A stretch of DNA of 64,000 nt, from contig OW203731.1 of NCBI GenBank assembly GCA_934045075.1, positions 10,393,198 through 10,457,197 of the forward strand, in the 5' to 3' direction. Shown here piece by piece: positions 20,933 to 31,591 of this stretch (positions are counted from its first letter, which is position 1; every line of letters starts with the position of its first letter). A model generated the notes under the pieces. That model ran no database searches, had not been told where the DNA came from, and was given only the letters and a program-made list of their open reading frames with translations. The stretch comes from Yponomeuta sedellus (lineage: Eukaryota > Arthropoda > Insecta > Lepidoptera > Yponomeutidae). The position numbers and the translations under genes are program-made.

Positions 20933-23135
20933 TTAATCCAACCAATACTGGTAATATTTGTTTCCTATTTTGCAGTTTACTCTGTCCACAAAAATAGGTT
21001 CTCCTACTTTCAAAGTGTTAAATTCCTTGAAAGCTGCTTCAAGTTCTTCTACTTTATCGCCATGTGTCCACAAAACACTTATATGGAATGAAGGATCCTG
21101 TAGAAAAGAATACAGTCATTAAATTAAGTAACAATTACCTATTAAATAAAAAAAAAATTGTAGGTAAGTAAGCTACCTTGTAAAACTCAGGTAAGTGAAA
21201 ATCTTTCAAGACTTTGTCTATCTCCCTCACTATCTGCAGCAGATGATGACAGCTACTGTGATCTACCTTTAATGCTACGAAAGTTCTTGATTTGTCATCG
21301 TTACAATAAACTTTGATTGCATCCAACTCCAAGTAAAAACTGTAAACCATAAAGAATTAATAATTAGTATAACTCTTGATGTTGCTACTCTATTTTTAAA
21401 ATTGTACTAATATTACATGAGTTGGTTTGAATTAATTGTGTTATTGAATTCAGTAGGTACAGGCCCCATAATTATTTGACTGGTAAAGTGGTATTCACTT
21501 CAGTTAAAATTGAAGAATAGTAAGAGCTGCTTAGTGCTTATTGTCTGATAAAAGGTCTTGTTGCATTATAAAACTATAAATGGATCCCAAAGCTGATATT
21601 CAACTCCATGGGCAAGTTTTCAGAAAACATTATTTCATACAAGAGGTTAAAAGAAGATTTTAGTTCCAGCAATATTACAATATTTGCATGTGCTCTATCC
21701 TTGTATCCAGCAACTTATTTGAATAGAATAGAATATATTTATTTGTCTTCAAGCTAAATAAGACACAACAATCACTTATACTTATTTATGCTTGTGTTGT
21801 CAAAAACAATCTCCGTCAGGGATTATGCTGGATGTAACTAAGTAATTAATTTGTAAATTAATTTGAAATGCTTGAGGCCTATTCCAACGAAGTGTTTGGA
21901 ATCAAGCAACAACAGGCTTGGTGGTTAGGTGCAGGATGGGTGACCATCCCGTGACTACTGCTAGTGGCATTTCTCCGAGCACTTCTGTGCTTCGCAAGGC
22001 TTGTGAAGCCGTTGGATACAGCTGTCATGTAATGGCAGTCACCAAACCATGTCAGAGGCCTTATGGGCGGCTTGAACACTTCTGACAGTCAGGCCCACCA
22101 GTGTCTTCCACCAACCCCTGTGCCCCTGTCTTAGAATGCTCCACCAATCAGTGAGGACATACAAGGGTTGATATATAATTCTTTGTAAATTGCTATGGAA
22201 CAGTCATTACCTTCACTAAAACACACTTAAGACAGTAAAAATCAGTTTCAACAGAAGCTACTCCTATAAACCAGCTGTAACTCTGCCTCAAGTGTTTTAG
22301 TGGATCTGTGATTTTAAAAATAAGGATGTGTTTGTCTTAAGGATCACTATGGTTTGTGTCCCTTATTAATTAATAAAAGAAAGTTACCAACCTGGATAAT
22401 GATTTCAGACTAGACATCAAAGATGCATTGAATGCAGATATCATATGATATTTCAGAACAACTGTTCGAGAGAGGCTAACATGGAAGTCCTTAATTTTCT
22501 CTACATTTACAGAGGATTTGGAAGCCAATGTTTCAATTCGTTCAATTAGTTTATGTAAAGGGTCGTTTTCTGTGTCTTAAAGAGAAAAAGTAAATGTTAC
22601 TAAGCAATAAGTTTCAATCAAAGCAAAAAGATCATAAATCACAACATACAATCATGTAAATTATACATACATGGCACATAAACAAATGTAGCCCAGTTAC
22701 CCCTCACATGTGGAAATCGCCGTAATCTTCCGTTGTGTAGTTGAGGGTTATCTTCATGACTATCACTGCGTACAAATCGAACACCATCCAAGCTTGGTAA
22801 CGGCAATTTCAACCTAAAATATTAAACATAAGTATTATTAGGTACATAAATATTAAGACGGAGTTTACAAGTTCAGTCTGGCGTCAGTTCAGACCGTGAC
22901 CTTGATCAACACAAAAAATACGAATATCCGTCAGTCTGGTCCACTGAATAGACAACCAGTCTGCCATTATTCTAAGCCGACTGATGGAATTGACTGACGC
23001 CTGACTGAACGTGTAAACTCCGTCTAACACACTCGGGCATGCGATAAAGTTAATTACCAACTTCGTTTGCTCCAGCTCACTTTCACTATCGTCTGAATCT
23101 ATACCGTAATCACAAATATAGGACAAACCAGACAT
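20933..23135 (-). CDS. USB1: USB1 homologue, U6 snRNA 3'-end phosphodiesterase
   Basis: Five exons on the - strand: about 23058-23135, 22671-22813, 22392-22575, 21177-21339, 20933-21097, giving roughly 243 residues (human 265). The two catalytic HxS motifs of this 2H phosphodiesterase are present: HVSLSRT in exon 3 and HISVLW in exon 5. [15 protein letters not shown] in exon 2 is a family signature. USB1 trims the U6 snRNA tail and leaves a terminal phosphate. Exons 2-5 join in phase with GT/AG borders. The first junction is unclear: the strong donor after TTG (23058) gives the wrong phase, and a weak donor four bases earlier (exon ending at 23062) restores it. [11 protein letters not shown] is taken as the start because acidic residues follow as in the family. 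The stop lies 20 nt before the ZC3H3 ATG. Confidence 0.88.
21860..22165 (+). mobile_element. SINE with a 5S-rRNA-like head (SINE3 type)
   Basis: AAGCAACAACAGGCTTGGTG and then GGATGGGTGACC reproduce the box A and box C internal promoter of 5S rRNA at natural spacing. About 200 bp of unrelated body follow. It lies in USB1 intron 3, antisense to the gene. 5S-headed SINEs are known (SINE3). Assignment rests on the promoter boxes alone. Confidence 0.6.
22857..23024. mobile_element. 168-bp MITE with GACGGAGTTTACA termini
   Basis: Left end GACGGAGTTTACAAGTTCAG and right end GTAAACTCCGTC are inverted, extending about 35 bp with a few mismatches, flanked by TAA on both sides (22854-22856, 23025-23027). 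A 3-bp TAA duplication fits Tourist-like (PIF/Harbinger) MITEs. It sits in USB1 intron 1. Confidence 0.8.
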
Positions 23136-24293
23136 GACATTGTCATTTATAGGGAACTCAAAAAAGTCCGCAAGAAATTGCAATGCAAGCAAAATATCCA
23201 ATATCCAACCTCAACCTCAGAACAATAAACAATAAGGAAAAGGACTGCCTGCACACTTAGAAAAACATTTTATGGCGGAGGCTCAGAATATATTCTGAGG
23301 GCGGAGGACACAGAGCATATAAATAAGAGACGGGACCTCCCTATATGCTTTTGTAATGAGTTTAGCCCCGTTAGCAATACCAACCAATAGAGCAAAAATG
23401 CAATGTCAAAAGTGCTACCAACATAACAACTTGTCTGTGCATTAGGGACGTCCACTTACATTGGTACTACATTTATCGATATCGATAAATTTTCTTCCAG
23501 GGGCTCCGCAGTTAGCCAAATAAAATTAATAAAAATCAATGTTTTCAATAAAACGACAAATGAAATTAGTATTTTATTATTGATTATCAAATCACAATAA
23601 TTGTGGTCAAGGTCTATTGAATTTATTTCAGCAGCTATTTGGTTTTTCCTTAGAGGTGTCCAATCTGAGCGAACTTCATCAATCGGTGGTTTGGATTCAG
23701 GTGCTGAAATCGTCAAAAAAAGTTAAGTTGAGTCGTTATTGATTATTAATTTGTTGGTAAACTATGCTACTTACCGGGATAGTTCTGATAAATATGCTGA
23801 GATTCCAGGCCACAATAATTGTGGTCAAACCCTACTGGACCAATAGCAACAGCTGATATTTTGGCTGCTGTACAAGGTGCTGAAAATGATAACACTTTGT
23901 AATTTATCAAAGTAAACAAACTCTAGTTACAAAAAACTTCAGCGATACATGAAAAGTCTACGTACCAGAGTTGTTTTGTGAAGCTCGACAACTAATAGGT
24001 TTTTGTATAGCTGAATCTGAAAATAAACAATTGCAAGAATAGTCCGAAAAAAAAAATAGTTTGTTCCTGTTTACCACATAACTGCATAATTGACTATGTA
24101 ACTATCAAATACATTTTTATAAAAAAATATTTTAAGTTAAAAATTAGTAAAAAAAATATTTTAGTAATTCCAATCACTAACCAGTTTCAAGTGATGCGAC
24201 GTGGCTACGTGGTAAGGAAACTCAGCTAGTAAGTAATCAGGAAGAGGAGGCGCATTTATAAGTAGAGAAGATACAGCCCTGTAAAAAAATGTT

Positions 24294-24495
24294 TGTGGCG
24301 AACTCCTCGCTGTTTGGTTTTTATATCGGTTTTAAAAAAGAATTAATTATGTCAGTGGATTTTGTTTTGAAATATTTTTAGTTGTCAAGTAGTTAGCGGT
24401 TCTGTCCATGTTTTCTTTTAATTAAATCATAATATTACGAGGATTTCTACGTTTTCATTAGCATTCATACAGTCCACTCATTTCCGTCGTTTTCA
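24294..24495 (+). repeat. BEL 5' LTR
   Basis: 202 bp, TG..CA ends. Pairs with 30422-30623. Confidence 0.95.
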
Positions 24496-24627
24496 TTTGG
24501 TCCTTCTCCCCACTTTTCCAGTGTACCTAAAATTAGAATTTTTCATTGGTGTCATTGTGTCAAATTCGCGATTATTTTTTTCATATTTCATTCGTAATTT
24601 CATTTATTTACACAACGCATTAGTTAC

Positions 24628-27600
24628 ATGATCACCCGTAGTAAAAGTAAAATCATGTCGACTAATCCTGCACAGAGCGTGTCTGTTTTAAAGCAGGTTC
24701 TGTCCACTAGCGAAGGCCCGCAAGGCAGGGAGGGTACTCCGCAACTCCTGCAAGGCAGCGGGAGCGCTAGTGTGCGGACCGCGCAAAGTAAATCGTCGCG
24801 TTCTTCCTCAACTGTAAAGGCACAAAAAGCCGCGGTCGAGGCCCTTGCCTTGCGCCGGCGGCTGAAACGTGAGCAAGAACTCGCCGCCAAGGAGCGCGAG
24901 CGTGAACGAGAGCTCGCAGCGCTGCAGGAGAAGGTTGAGCAGTGCGAGTTGCGGGCTGAGCTCGCCGCCATCGACGCCAACGATAGTGGCAGCCACGCGA
25001 GCAGCCGCACGAGTCACCGCAGCTCTTCCAGGTTAAGCGTAGATAGAACCAAAACATGGGTAGAAAACCATTGTGATCAGTCTCATCTCGCCAGGGAAGT
25101 TAATAAAGGCATTTCCGCAGTAGGATGCGAACAACACACCACTGTTCCACCCCCGGGCCGTCCGGTTCCACCGGCGATCGCCACACGGACAACTGCGACC
25201 TTTTTCGACCCCCTTGCACGACAAGCACAATATGACAACGTCACGAAAACCTCCGAGGCGGCTGGCGCTACGGCCCCGCTCATTTCTACGGAGCTAGATA
25301 AAAATATTTCCCTTTTACAAGCTGTGGCCGACACCGCGGCCGCGGCGAAGGCGCTCGCCTGCGCCCCCAGTGCAAGGAAACTGGAATTATTTCCTTTTTC
25401 CGGTAACACGTTACAATGGTTACAGTTCAAACGTACTTATGATGTTACCAAAACCAGTTTTTCTCCCCTAGAGAACATGACTCGACTACAGAACGCCGTC
25501 CGCGGACCGGCGCGCGATGCCGTCGCGGCGCTGCTCATGTCGGCTGAGGACCCGGAGGAGGTCATGCGCGCACTCGAAGACAATTTCGCGCGCCCCGAGC
25601 TCATCGTTTACAAGGAGGTTACTTCTCTTAAGAACCTTCCACGTTTAGGTAACGATCTTAAAGAACTCGGAACCCTCTCTAACCGGGTACGTAACTCTAT
25701 TTCTACAATTAAATTGTTACAACAAGTAGAGTATCTATACTCTCCCGAATTGTTTCATGCGGTACTAGGGAAATTAAACCCTACCATGAAAATTAGATGG
25801 ACTGATTTCGCCATGCAAGACGCCACGGGGCGTGCTAAGCTTGAAATTTTATCTGATTTTTTAAAGCGCGAGCTAGACCAACACATTAAGTTCGGTTTGT
25901 CACCCGAGTCTGTCTCAGCGCAAACCATGCAACATTTCTCAACAGACAAACATTTTATAAAGCGTGAAAATGTGAACACAGCTACGCATTCTAAAATGGT
26001 TTCACATAAACAGGAATGTTCCTTCTGTAATAAAGATCATAATATTAAGTCGTGTTCTGATTTTAAAACTCTCTCAATCGACGATAGATGGCAGTGGTTG
26101 CGTGAAGCAAAGGTGTGCTACAGGTGCTTAAGGCATAGCTCACATCAGTGGAAAACATGTAAAGTTAATCCATGTGGCATTAATGGGTGCATTTTACGTC
26201 ACCATCCACTACTTCATAAAAAAGCAGACGCTCCTCTTGTCAATACACTCGATACACAAACTTTAGTCGAAAACATAAGCACCGAAGTGAGTGAACACAT
26301 ACCCCGAGCCGCTAATAAGCCTGTACTGACTGAAGAAAAGGTGATCGTGTCTACTACTTCTACGGGCGTTCAAAAACCAAATACTACCTTAGCTCTACGA
26401 CCCCGCGCCTATTTAAAGGTCGTTCCTGTCACCGTCTCCGGCCCCACAGGGACTTGTGACGTGTACGCACTCCTTGATGATGGAAGCACAGCCACGTTAA
26501 TAGATTCCAGCATCGCCTTGCGTATAGGGGCTTCGGGGCCGCAACAATCAATCACAGTGAACGCAATTGGTGGTCTAGAACGTAGTACAACAGTGTCATA
26601 TGTAGACTTTTACATTAAAGGTAAGCACACACATGAAAGCTTTTTAGTCAGGAATGCTAGAGCTATGGAGTCGTTGTCTTTGCGACAGCAAACAATTCGC
26701 CGAGAAACAATCGATTCTTATTCACATCTAACCGATCTTGTTGACGTTTTGGTGCATGAAGACGCTACCCCGACTATTTTAATAGGTGCTGAACACTGGC
26801 ATCTGTCGATTAACCGTGATGTACGCGTTGGTAGAAGGAACGAACCCGTGGCTTGTTTGACAGCACTAGGCTGGACCCTTTACGGCGTTGCTTCTAGCAA
26901 GACTAAACAGATAGAATTTGTGAATCACGGGACATTCACAGAGCCGAGTTTGGACGAAAACATTGAGTTTCTTATCAAAGAACAATATAAGATAGATTCT
27001 TTAGGTATTTCAAAAACAGAAACGTTGCATAGTAAGCAAGATCGGCAGGCAGTGAACATCTTAGAGGCTACATCACGTCGCTTGCCCTCTGGAAGGTTTG
27101 AAGTAGGCATGCCATGGCGTGACGACATACAACGTATTCCTGACAGTTACCCTCAGGCGATGTCGCGGTTTTTAAGCCTCGAAAGACGGATGGCTAAAGA
27201 AAAAGATTTTGCTAGGGGGTATGGCGTTTTCATGTCTAACATGATTGAAAAAGGCTACGCCGAAGAATGCGCTTCTGAAACGTACTATGCCAATGACATA
27301 CGTGATCAACCTGATAAGCATTTACGCTTGTATCTTCCGCATTTTGGTGTGTACCATCCTCAGAAGCGCAAGATTCGTGTGGTTCATGATGCGGCGGCCA
27401 TGAATGAAGGAGTCAGCCTGAATTCCTTACTGCTTCCTGGCCCGGACCTACTCCAGCCATTGCTAAAGGTCCTATTTTGCTTCCGGGAGGGCCGTATTGC
27501 TATTACAGCCGATATCAAGGAGATGTTCCCTCAGGTCCGAATCAGAGAGCAGGATAGGGACGCACTTCGATACTTATGGAGGCCCGAGAAGACGCAACCC

Positions 27601-30363
27601 ATCAGGGAATTCAGGATGACAGCCGTTATTTTTGGCGCGTGCTGCAGTCCTTTCATAGCACAGTTTATCAAGAACAAAAATGCACAAGAACATGCTCTTA
27701 CACATCCTAAAGCCGTGGATGCCATTTTGTTTAACCATTACATGGACGATTACCTAGACTCGCTAGATGGCGCTAGTGAGGCCGCCCAGCTAGCAGCAGA
27801 CATAATTACTGTCCACAATGCTGCATGTTTCGAAATGCGAGGTTGGGTTTCCAATGAGCCTGCAGCACTGATTCTTGTCCCAGAAGTATTAAGAGGCGCT
27901 CAGCCGTTGGAAATCGATCTTGGTAAAACTGATAATAACATTCGAGCTTTAGGGATAGCGTGGAATCCCGCCACAGATAACTTAGGGTTCCGTACTGGTT
28001 TGTCTGAAACTATTCCTAGCCCACTAACTAAAAGAAAAGTCCTTTCACATCTCATGCGTGTGTATGACCCTTTAGGCCTACTAGGACCTATAGTTGTTAA
28101 GGGCCGAATTCTATTTCAACAGGCGTGGAGGTTGAATATCGGTTGGGATACTGAACTTCCACCAACTGAAGCGTCCAAGTGGTCCGACTGGTTCCAAGAG
28201 CTTTTGAATGTGTCATCTCTAAAAATTCCTCGGTGGTATTCGAAGGCTAGGGACTCAGAGCCGTCTCAGAGGGAATTACATATCTTTGCGGATGCGAGTG
28301 AGCTTGCTTACGCATGCGTGGCCTTTTGGCGTTTAATGTATCCCGATGGCACCGTCGAACTCACTCTCATCTCGAGCAAAGCAAGAGTTTGTCCTCTGAA
28401 GCCAACTTCCATCCCTCGCTTGGAACTTCAGGCTGCTTTGATCGCATCGCGACTTGCACTTACTATCAAGGACAGCCATCGCAAAAAACCCGTACGCACG
28501 TTCTTTTGGTCTGACTCGATGACTGTCCTCCAATGGTTGCGTAGTGACGCACGGTCGTTTAAGCCTTTTGTTGCCCATCGTATAGGTGAAATTTTGGAAA
28601 ATTCCTCAGTCAATGATTGGCGATGGGTACCAACCAACTTAAACGTTGCTGATGATGCCACTAGAATGCATCCAATAAAGCTGGACCTCTCCCACAGATG
28701 GTTTAGTGGTCCATCATTTCTTTTTAAGTCCCCGGAAGACTGGCCTATTGAGCCTGCCAATGTCGCACCAGTTCGCGAAGAGCGTAAATGTGAACCGAAC
28801 GAATTGGTGGGAGTTACTTCCGTTGGCTTAGCGTTACCTACTCCGGTTACTGCTGATTTTAATAAATTTAGTGATTGGTTGCGTTTATTACGTGCTACAG
28901 CTCGGGCACATCAAGCTGCAGCAACTTTTGGCAAAATTTTGGCATCTATACGAAATTCTAAATCAAAAGGCGATGTTTTGCGCTCTCGCCACACATCAAC
29001 GTCTACAACTCTGTCACCCTTAAACGCTGAATTAATCAAAGCCGCTGAAAGGCACATTTTGCAGCAAACACAGTTGGACAGCTTTTCTGAAGAGTTTCAT
29101 CGCATTCTGAACTCGAAGCCAATCCCATCTAACAGTCGTCTCGTCAAACTGTCTCCCACCCTTGGAGAAGATAAGTTACTGCACCTGGCTGGAAGAATTA
29201 AATCTGTAGAAGAAATAGACCCTAACACACGATTTCCGGTTTTACTCGACGGCCGTCACCCAATTGTTCGATTACTGGTAGAATCCTACCATCGACGGGC
29301 TGGTCATGCAAACCACGAGCTGGTGGTCAATGAAATCAGGCAGAGATTTTGGCTCTTGAGACTTAGAGACACAGTAAGATCCGTAGCGACGCGATGCAAA
29401 ATATGCAGAATCAGGAAAGCATTACCAATGAGCCCTGTTACTGGAGATCTTCCCCGTCCAAGGTTGTGCCACCATCAACGGCCTTTTATGTTTACAGGCA
29501 TTGACTATTTTGGACCTATCACAGTCACCATTGGGCGCCGCCATGAAAAGCGTTATGTTGCTCTCCTAACATGCCTCACGTCTAGAGCTGTTCACCTTGA
29601 ACTAGTACACAGCCTGTCTGCCGATTCGGCAATCATGGGTCTAAGGCGTTTCTTTGCCAGACGGGGCACACCTAATACGATCTACTCCGATAACGGAACC
29701 GCATTTGTTGGAGCCAATAGGATCCTGAAAGAGTTTTACACCACGGATGTGCAGGAGTACGCAGCAACCAAAGGAATAAACTGGAGTTTCATCCCGCCAG
29801 CAGCGCCTAGTTTTGGAGGATGCTGGGAGCGTCTGGTGCGGACTGTAAAAGTAGCCTTAAAAGCGACACTTAACCAAAGAGCTCCAAAAGAGGAAACGCT
29901 GGCAACATTACTTGCCGAGGCTGAAGCCATCATTAATTCACGCCCGTTGACGCACGTATCTACAGATCCTGAAGACCCAACGACTCTGACACCTTTTCAT
30001 TTTCTCATCGGCACCTCATCCAACCAACTCCTTCCTCAAGCTTTGAATGATCGGGACCTAATTCTTCGGGCTGAATGGAGGAAGGCTTTACGTCTTGCGG
30101 ACCATTTCTGGAATCGTTGGGTGCGTGAAGTTCTCCCCACCATGCAACCTAGAATCCCAACCAGAGGAGACCAAGGCCAGGACTTACAGATTGGAGACGT
30201 GGTCATCATCGTAGACGAATTACTTCCACGAGGGATGTGGCCACGAGGTCGAATAGAAAAGTTGTTCCCAGGCAAAGATGGGGTAACAAGGGTGGTCGAC
30301 GTTGCCACAGCAGGGGGTACGCTTCGTCGCCCATTAAAAAAACTTGTGAAGCTTGGTACTTAA
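24628..30363 (+). CDS. BEL/Pao gag-pol polyprotein, 1911 residues
   Basis: One open frame with the usual Pao order. Residues 60-120: basic coiled coil (REQELAAKERERERELAALQ). About 245-400: gag capsid-like (DUF1759) with LELFPFSGNTLQWLQFKRTY. About 465-510: Cys/His knuckles (CSFCNKDHNIKSC, CYRCLR). About 600-760: aspartic protease with YALLDDGSTATLID. About 900-1180: reverse transcriptase with catalytic YMDDYLDS. About 1215-1350: RNase H (HIFADASELAYACV, FWSDSMTVL). About 1550-1600: integrase HHCC domain. About 1620-1760: integrase core with GIDYFGPI, YSDNGTAF and a CWERLVRTVK motif. About 1780-1905: the C-terminal DUF5641-type domain. The ATG at 24628 is the first in frame; a second Met lies nine residues on. 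No frameshift or stop seen. Confidence 0.95.
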   Translation: MITRSKSKIMSTNPAQSVSVLKQVLSTSEGPQGREGTPQLLQGSGSASVRTAQSKSSRSSSTVKAQKAAVEALALRRRLKREQELAAKERERERELAALQEKVEQCELRAELAAIDANDSGSHASSRTSHRSSSRLSVDRTKTWVENHCDQSHLAREVNKGISAVGCEQHTTVPPPGRPVPPAIATRTTATFFDPLARQAQYDNVTKTSEAAGATAPLISTELDKNISLLQAVADTAAAAKALACAPSARKLELFPFSGNTLQWLQFKRTYDVTKTSFSPLENMTRLQNAVRGPARDAVAALLMSAEDPEEVMRALEDNFARPELIVYKEVTSLKNLPRLGNDLKELGTLSNRVRNSISTIKLLQQVEYLYSPELFHAVLGKLNPTMKIRWTDFAMQDATGRAKLEILSDFLKRELDQHIKFGLSPESVSAQTMQHFSTDKHFIKRENVNTATHSKMVSHKQECSFCNKDHNIKSCSDFKTLSIDDRWQWLREAKVCYRCLRHSSHQWKTCKVNPCGINGCILRHHPLLHKKADAPLVNTLDTQTLVENISTEVSEHIPRAANKPVLTEEKVIVSTTSTGVQKPNTTLALRPRAYLKVVPVTVSGPTGTCDVYALLDDGSTATLIDSSIALRIGASGPQQSITVNAIGGLERSTTVSYVDFYIKGKHTHESFLVRNARAMESLSLRQQTIRRETIDSYSHLTDLVDVLVHEDATPTILIGAEHWHLSINRDVRVGRRNEPVACLTALGWTLYGVASSKTKQIEFVNHGTFTEPSLDENIEFLIKEQYKIDSLGISKTETLHSKQDRQAVNILEATSRRLPSGRFEVGMPWRDDIQRIPDSYPQAMSRFLSLERRMAKEKDFARGYGVFMSNMIEKGYAEECASETYYANDIRDQPDKHLRLYLPHFGVYHPQKRKIRVVHDAAAMNEGVSLNSLLLPGPDLLQPLLKVLFCFREGRIAITADIKEMFPQVRIREQDRDALRYLWRPEKTQPIREFRMTAVIFGACCSPFIAQFIKNKNAQEHALTHPKAVDAILFNHYMDDYLDSLDGASEAAQLAADIITVHNAACFEMRGWVSNEPAALILVPEVLRGAQPLEIDLGKTDNNIRALGIAWNPATDNLGFRTGLSETIPSPLTKRKVLSHLMRVYDPLGLLGPIVVKGRILFQQAWRLNIGWDTELPPTEASKWSDWFQELLNVSSLKIPRWYSKARDSEPSQRELHIFADASELAYACVAFWRLMYPDGTVELTLISSKARVCPLKPTSIPRLELQAALIASRLALTIKDSHRKKPVRTFFWSDSMTVLQWLRSDARSFKPFVAHRIGEILENSSVNDWRWVPTNLNVADDATRMHPIKLDLSHRWFSGPSFLFKSPEDWPIEPANVAPVREERKCEPNELVGVTSVGLALPTPVTADFNKFSDWLRLLRATARAHQAAATFGKILASIRNSKSKGDVLRSRHTSTSTTLSPLNAELIKAAERHILQQTQLDSFSEEFHRILNSKPIPSNSRLVKLSPTLGEDKLLHLAGRIKSVEEIDPNTRFPVLLDGRHPIVRLLVESYHRRAGHANHELVVNEIRQRFWLLRLRDTVRSVATRCKICRIRKALPMSPVTGDLPRPRLCHHQRPFMFTGIDYFGPITVTIGRRHEKRYVALLTCLTSRAVHLELVHSLSADSAIMGLRRFFARRGTPNTIYSDNGTAFVGANRILKEFYTTDVQEYAATKGINWSFIPPAAPSFGGCWERLVRTVKVALKATLNQRAPKEETLATLLAEAEAIINSRPLTHVSTDPEDPTTLTPFHFLIGTSSNQLLPQALNDRDLILRAEWRKALRLADHFWNRWVREVLPTMQPRIPTRGDQGQDLQIGDVVIIVDELLPRGMWPRGRIEKLFPGKDGVTRVVDVATAGGTLRRPLKKLVKLGT

Positions 30364-30421
30364 GGTTTGTTTGACCTTGGCTAGTTGAACCAGTTGGTGC
30401 ATTGCTGCACGAGGGGCAGGA

Positions 30422-30623
30422 TGTGGCGAACTCCTCGCTGTTTGGTTTTTATATCGGTTTTAAAAAAGAATTAATTATGTCAGTGGATTTTGTTTTGAAA
30501 TATTTTTAGTTGTCAAGTAGTTAGCGGTTCCGCCCATGTTTTCTTTTAATTAAATCATAATATTACGAGGATTTCTACGTTTTCATTAGCATTCATACAG
30601 TCCACTCATTTCCGTCGTTTTCA
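30422..30623 (+). repeat. BEL 3' LTR
   Basis: 202 bp, nearly identical to the 5' LTR. Followed by the ATGTT duplication and then the rest of the THAP element. Confidence 0.95.
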
Positions 30624-31591
30624 ATGTTTATCAAAGTATGTCATTTACGTATTAAGACGTAATAATAATATTGCGTTCTAAATGACGGAGCAAAATATAT
30701 TCAAATGTTCGACGTAAAGCAAGGCGTATTTTGTGTTTTATTACATAATTATTCATGAAATGTAGTAAGTGTTACATTATAAGTTTATAACACAACTCAC
30801 CATTTCTTTAATCGGCTTCCTTTTAAAATAGTTGTAAAAATCTTTCGGCCGGAAATGATCTCTACAAACATATTTATGTTGGTGGAGTTTTTCGATGGGG
30901 ATATACGATATAAGATCTTCCACAATTTTCACCCATTGTCTGCATCTAAAAAAAAACAACATTCAATGCAGCCACTAATAGTGCATCGTTGAAACATTGT
31001 TATGGCTTACAGCAATTCACCCGTCATACACTGAGTAGTAATTCTGACCAAGGTTCTTATCAGATATTTTTTTATCGATATTGAATATGTGTATGGCACA
31101 TCACTATGACATTGAAACATTGAGTATTTTTCTCATAGTATATTAATTACGTTATTTAACATAATTTATGATCTTGCTCTTGTGCAAGATGACAAAAACT
31201 GTAGCCAGAAATACTTACCGGTCTTCGTCCCTAGGAAATTTACCCATAAACTTTCTTTTGGTACCCTTTGACCGGCTGCATCTTATTTTACAAATGGCAC
31301 AAGTTCGACACCATCCGATCAATGCCATTATTAAAAGAAAATCACTAAACACTGTACAACAAGATACACACAGCTAGATATTGAACAAACTTAAAACACA
31401 AAAATTTTAACTAGAAAACGTTCTAATATGTGCCGCGTTCCGCCATATTTGTTGTGTTTTCAGTTTGACATTGACAGCAAAGAAAGAGTAAGTAGTATTA
31501 AAGAGTGAGACAAAAATATGTCCGCCATTAAAACGGGGCTAAATGCGAACAAAAATTTCAAAGTTCCTACTTGCGCTAGGCTGGCGGAGGA

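Larger units (their letters stand above)
24294..30623 (+). mobile_element. BEL/Pao LTR retrotransposon, apparently intact and young
   Basis: 6330 bp. The two 202-bp LTRs differ at only two positions that I can see (TTCTGTCC versus TTCCGCCC). A 5-bp duplication ATGTT (24289-24293, 30624-30628) lies inside the THAP element. The LTRs start TGTGGCGAAC and end GTTTTCA. A primer-binding region (TTTGGTCCTTCTCCCC) follows the left LTR and a purine tract (GAGGGGCAGGA) precedes the right one. The single long frame is uninterrupted, so the copy could be recent and competent. Confidence 0.95.
23309..31583 (-). mobile_element. THAP-carrying transposon, copy 2, split by BEL element
   Basis: Exact 8-bp duplication GCGGAGGA (23301-23308 and 31584-31591). 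Ends are CACAGAGCATATAA at the left and CTAGGCTG at the right, matching copy 1 in reverse. The copy is about 1.95 kb without the BEL insertion. Its THAP exons (- strand, about 31205-31314 and 30797-30941) keep the C2CH residues and splice sites of copy 1, with small changes such as a Tyr in place of Asn-Asp near the end of exon b. The last coding block (23456-23716) is open where copy 1 has a stop and ends at NVVPM. Just outside the left end is the near-palindrome CTCAGAATATATTCTGAG. Confidence 0.82.

Noticed and set aside
22884..23201. Longer 105-residue first exon for USB1
   Set aside because: The frame continues through an intron with a MITE; the conserved acidic start at 23135 and the GT donors near 23058 argue for a short exon.
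24767..25430. Antisense frames across the BEL gag region
   Set aside because: Shadows of the GC-rich coding strand without domains.
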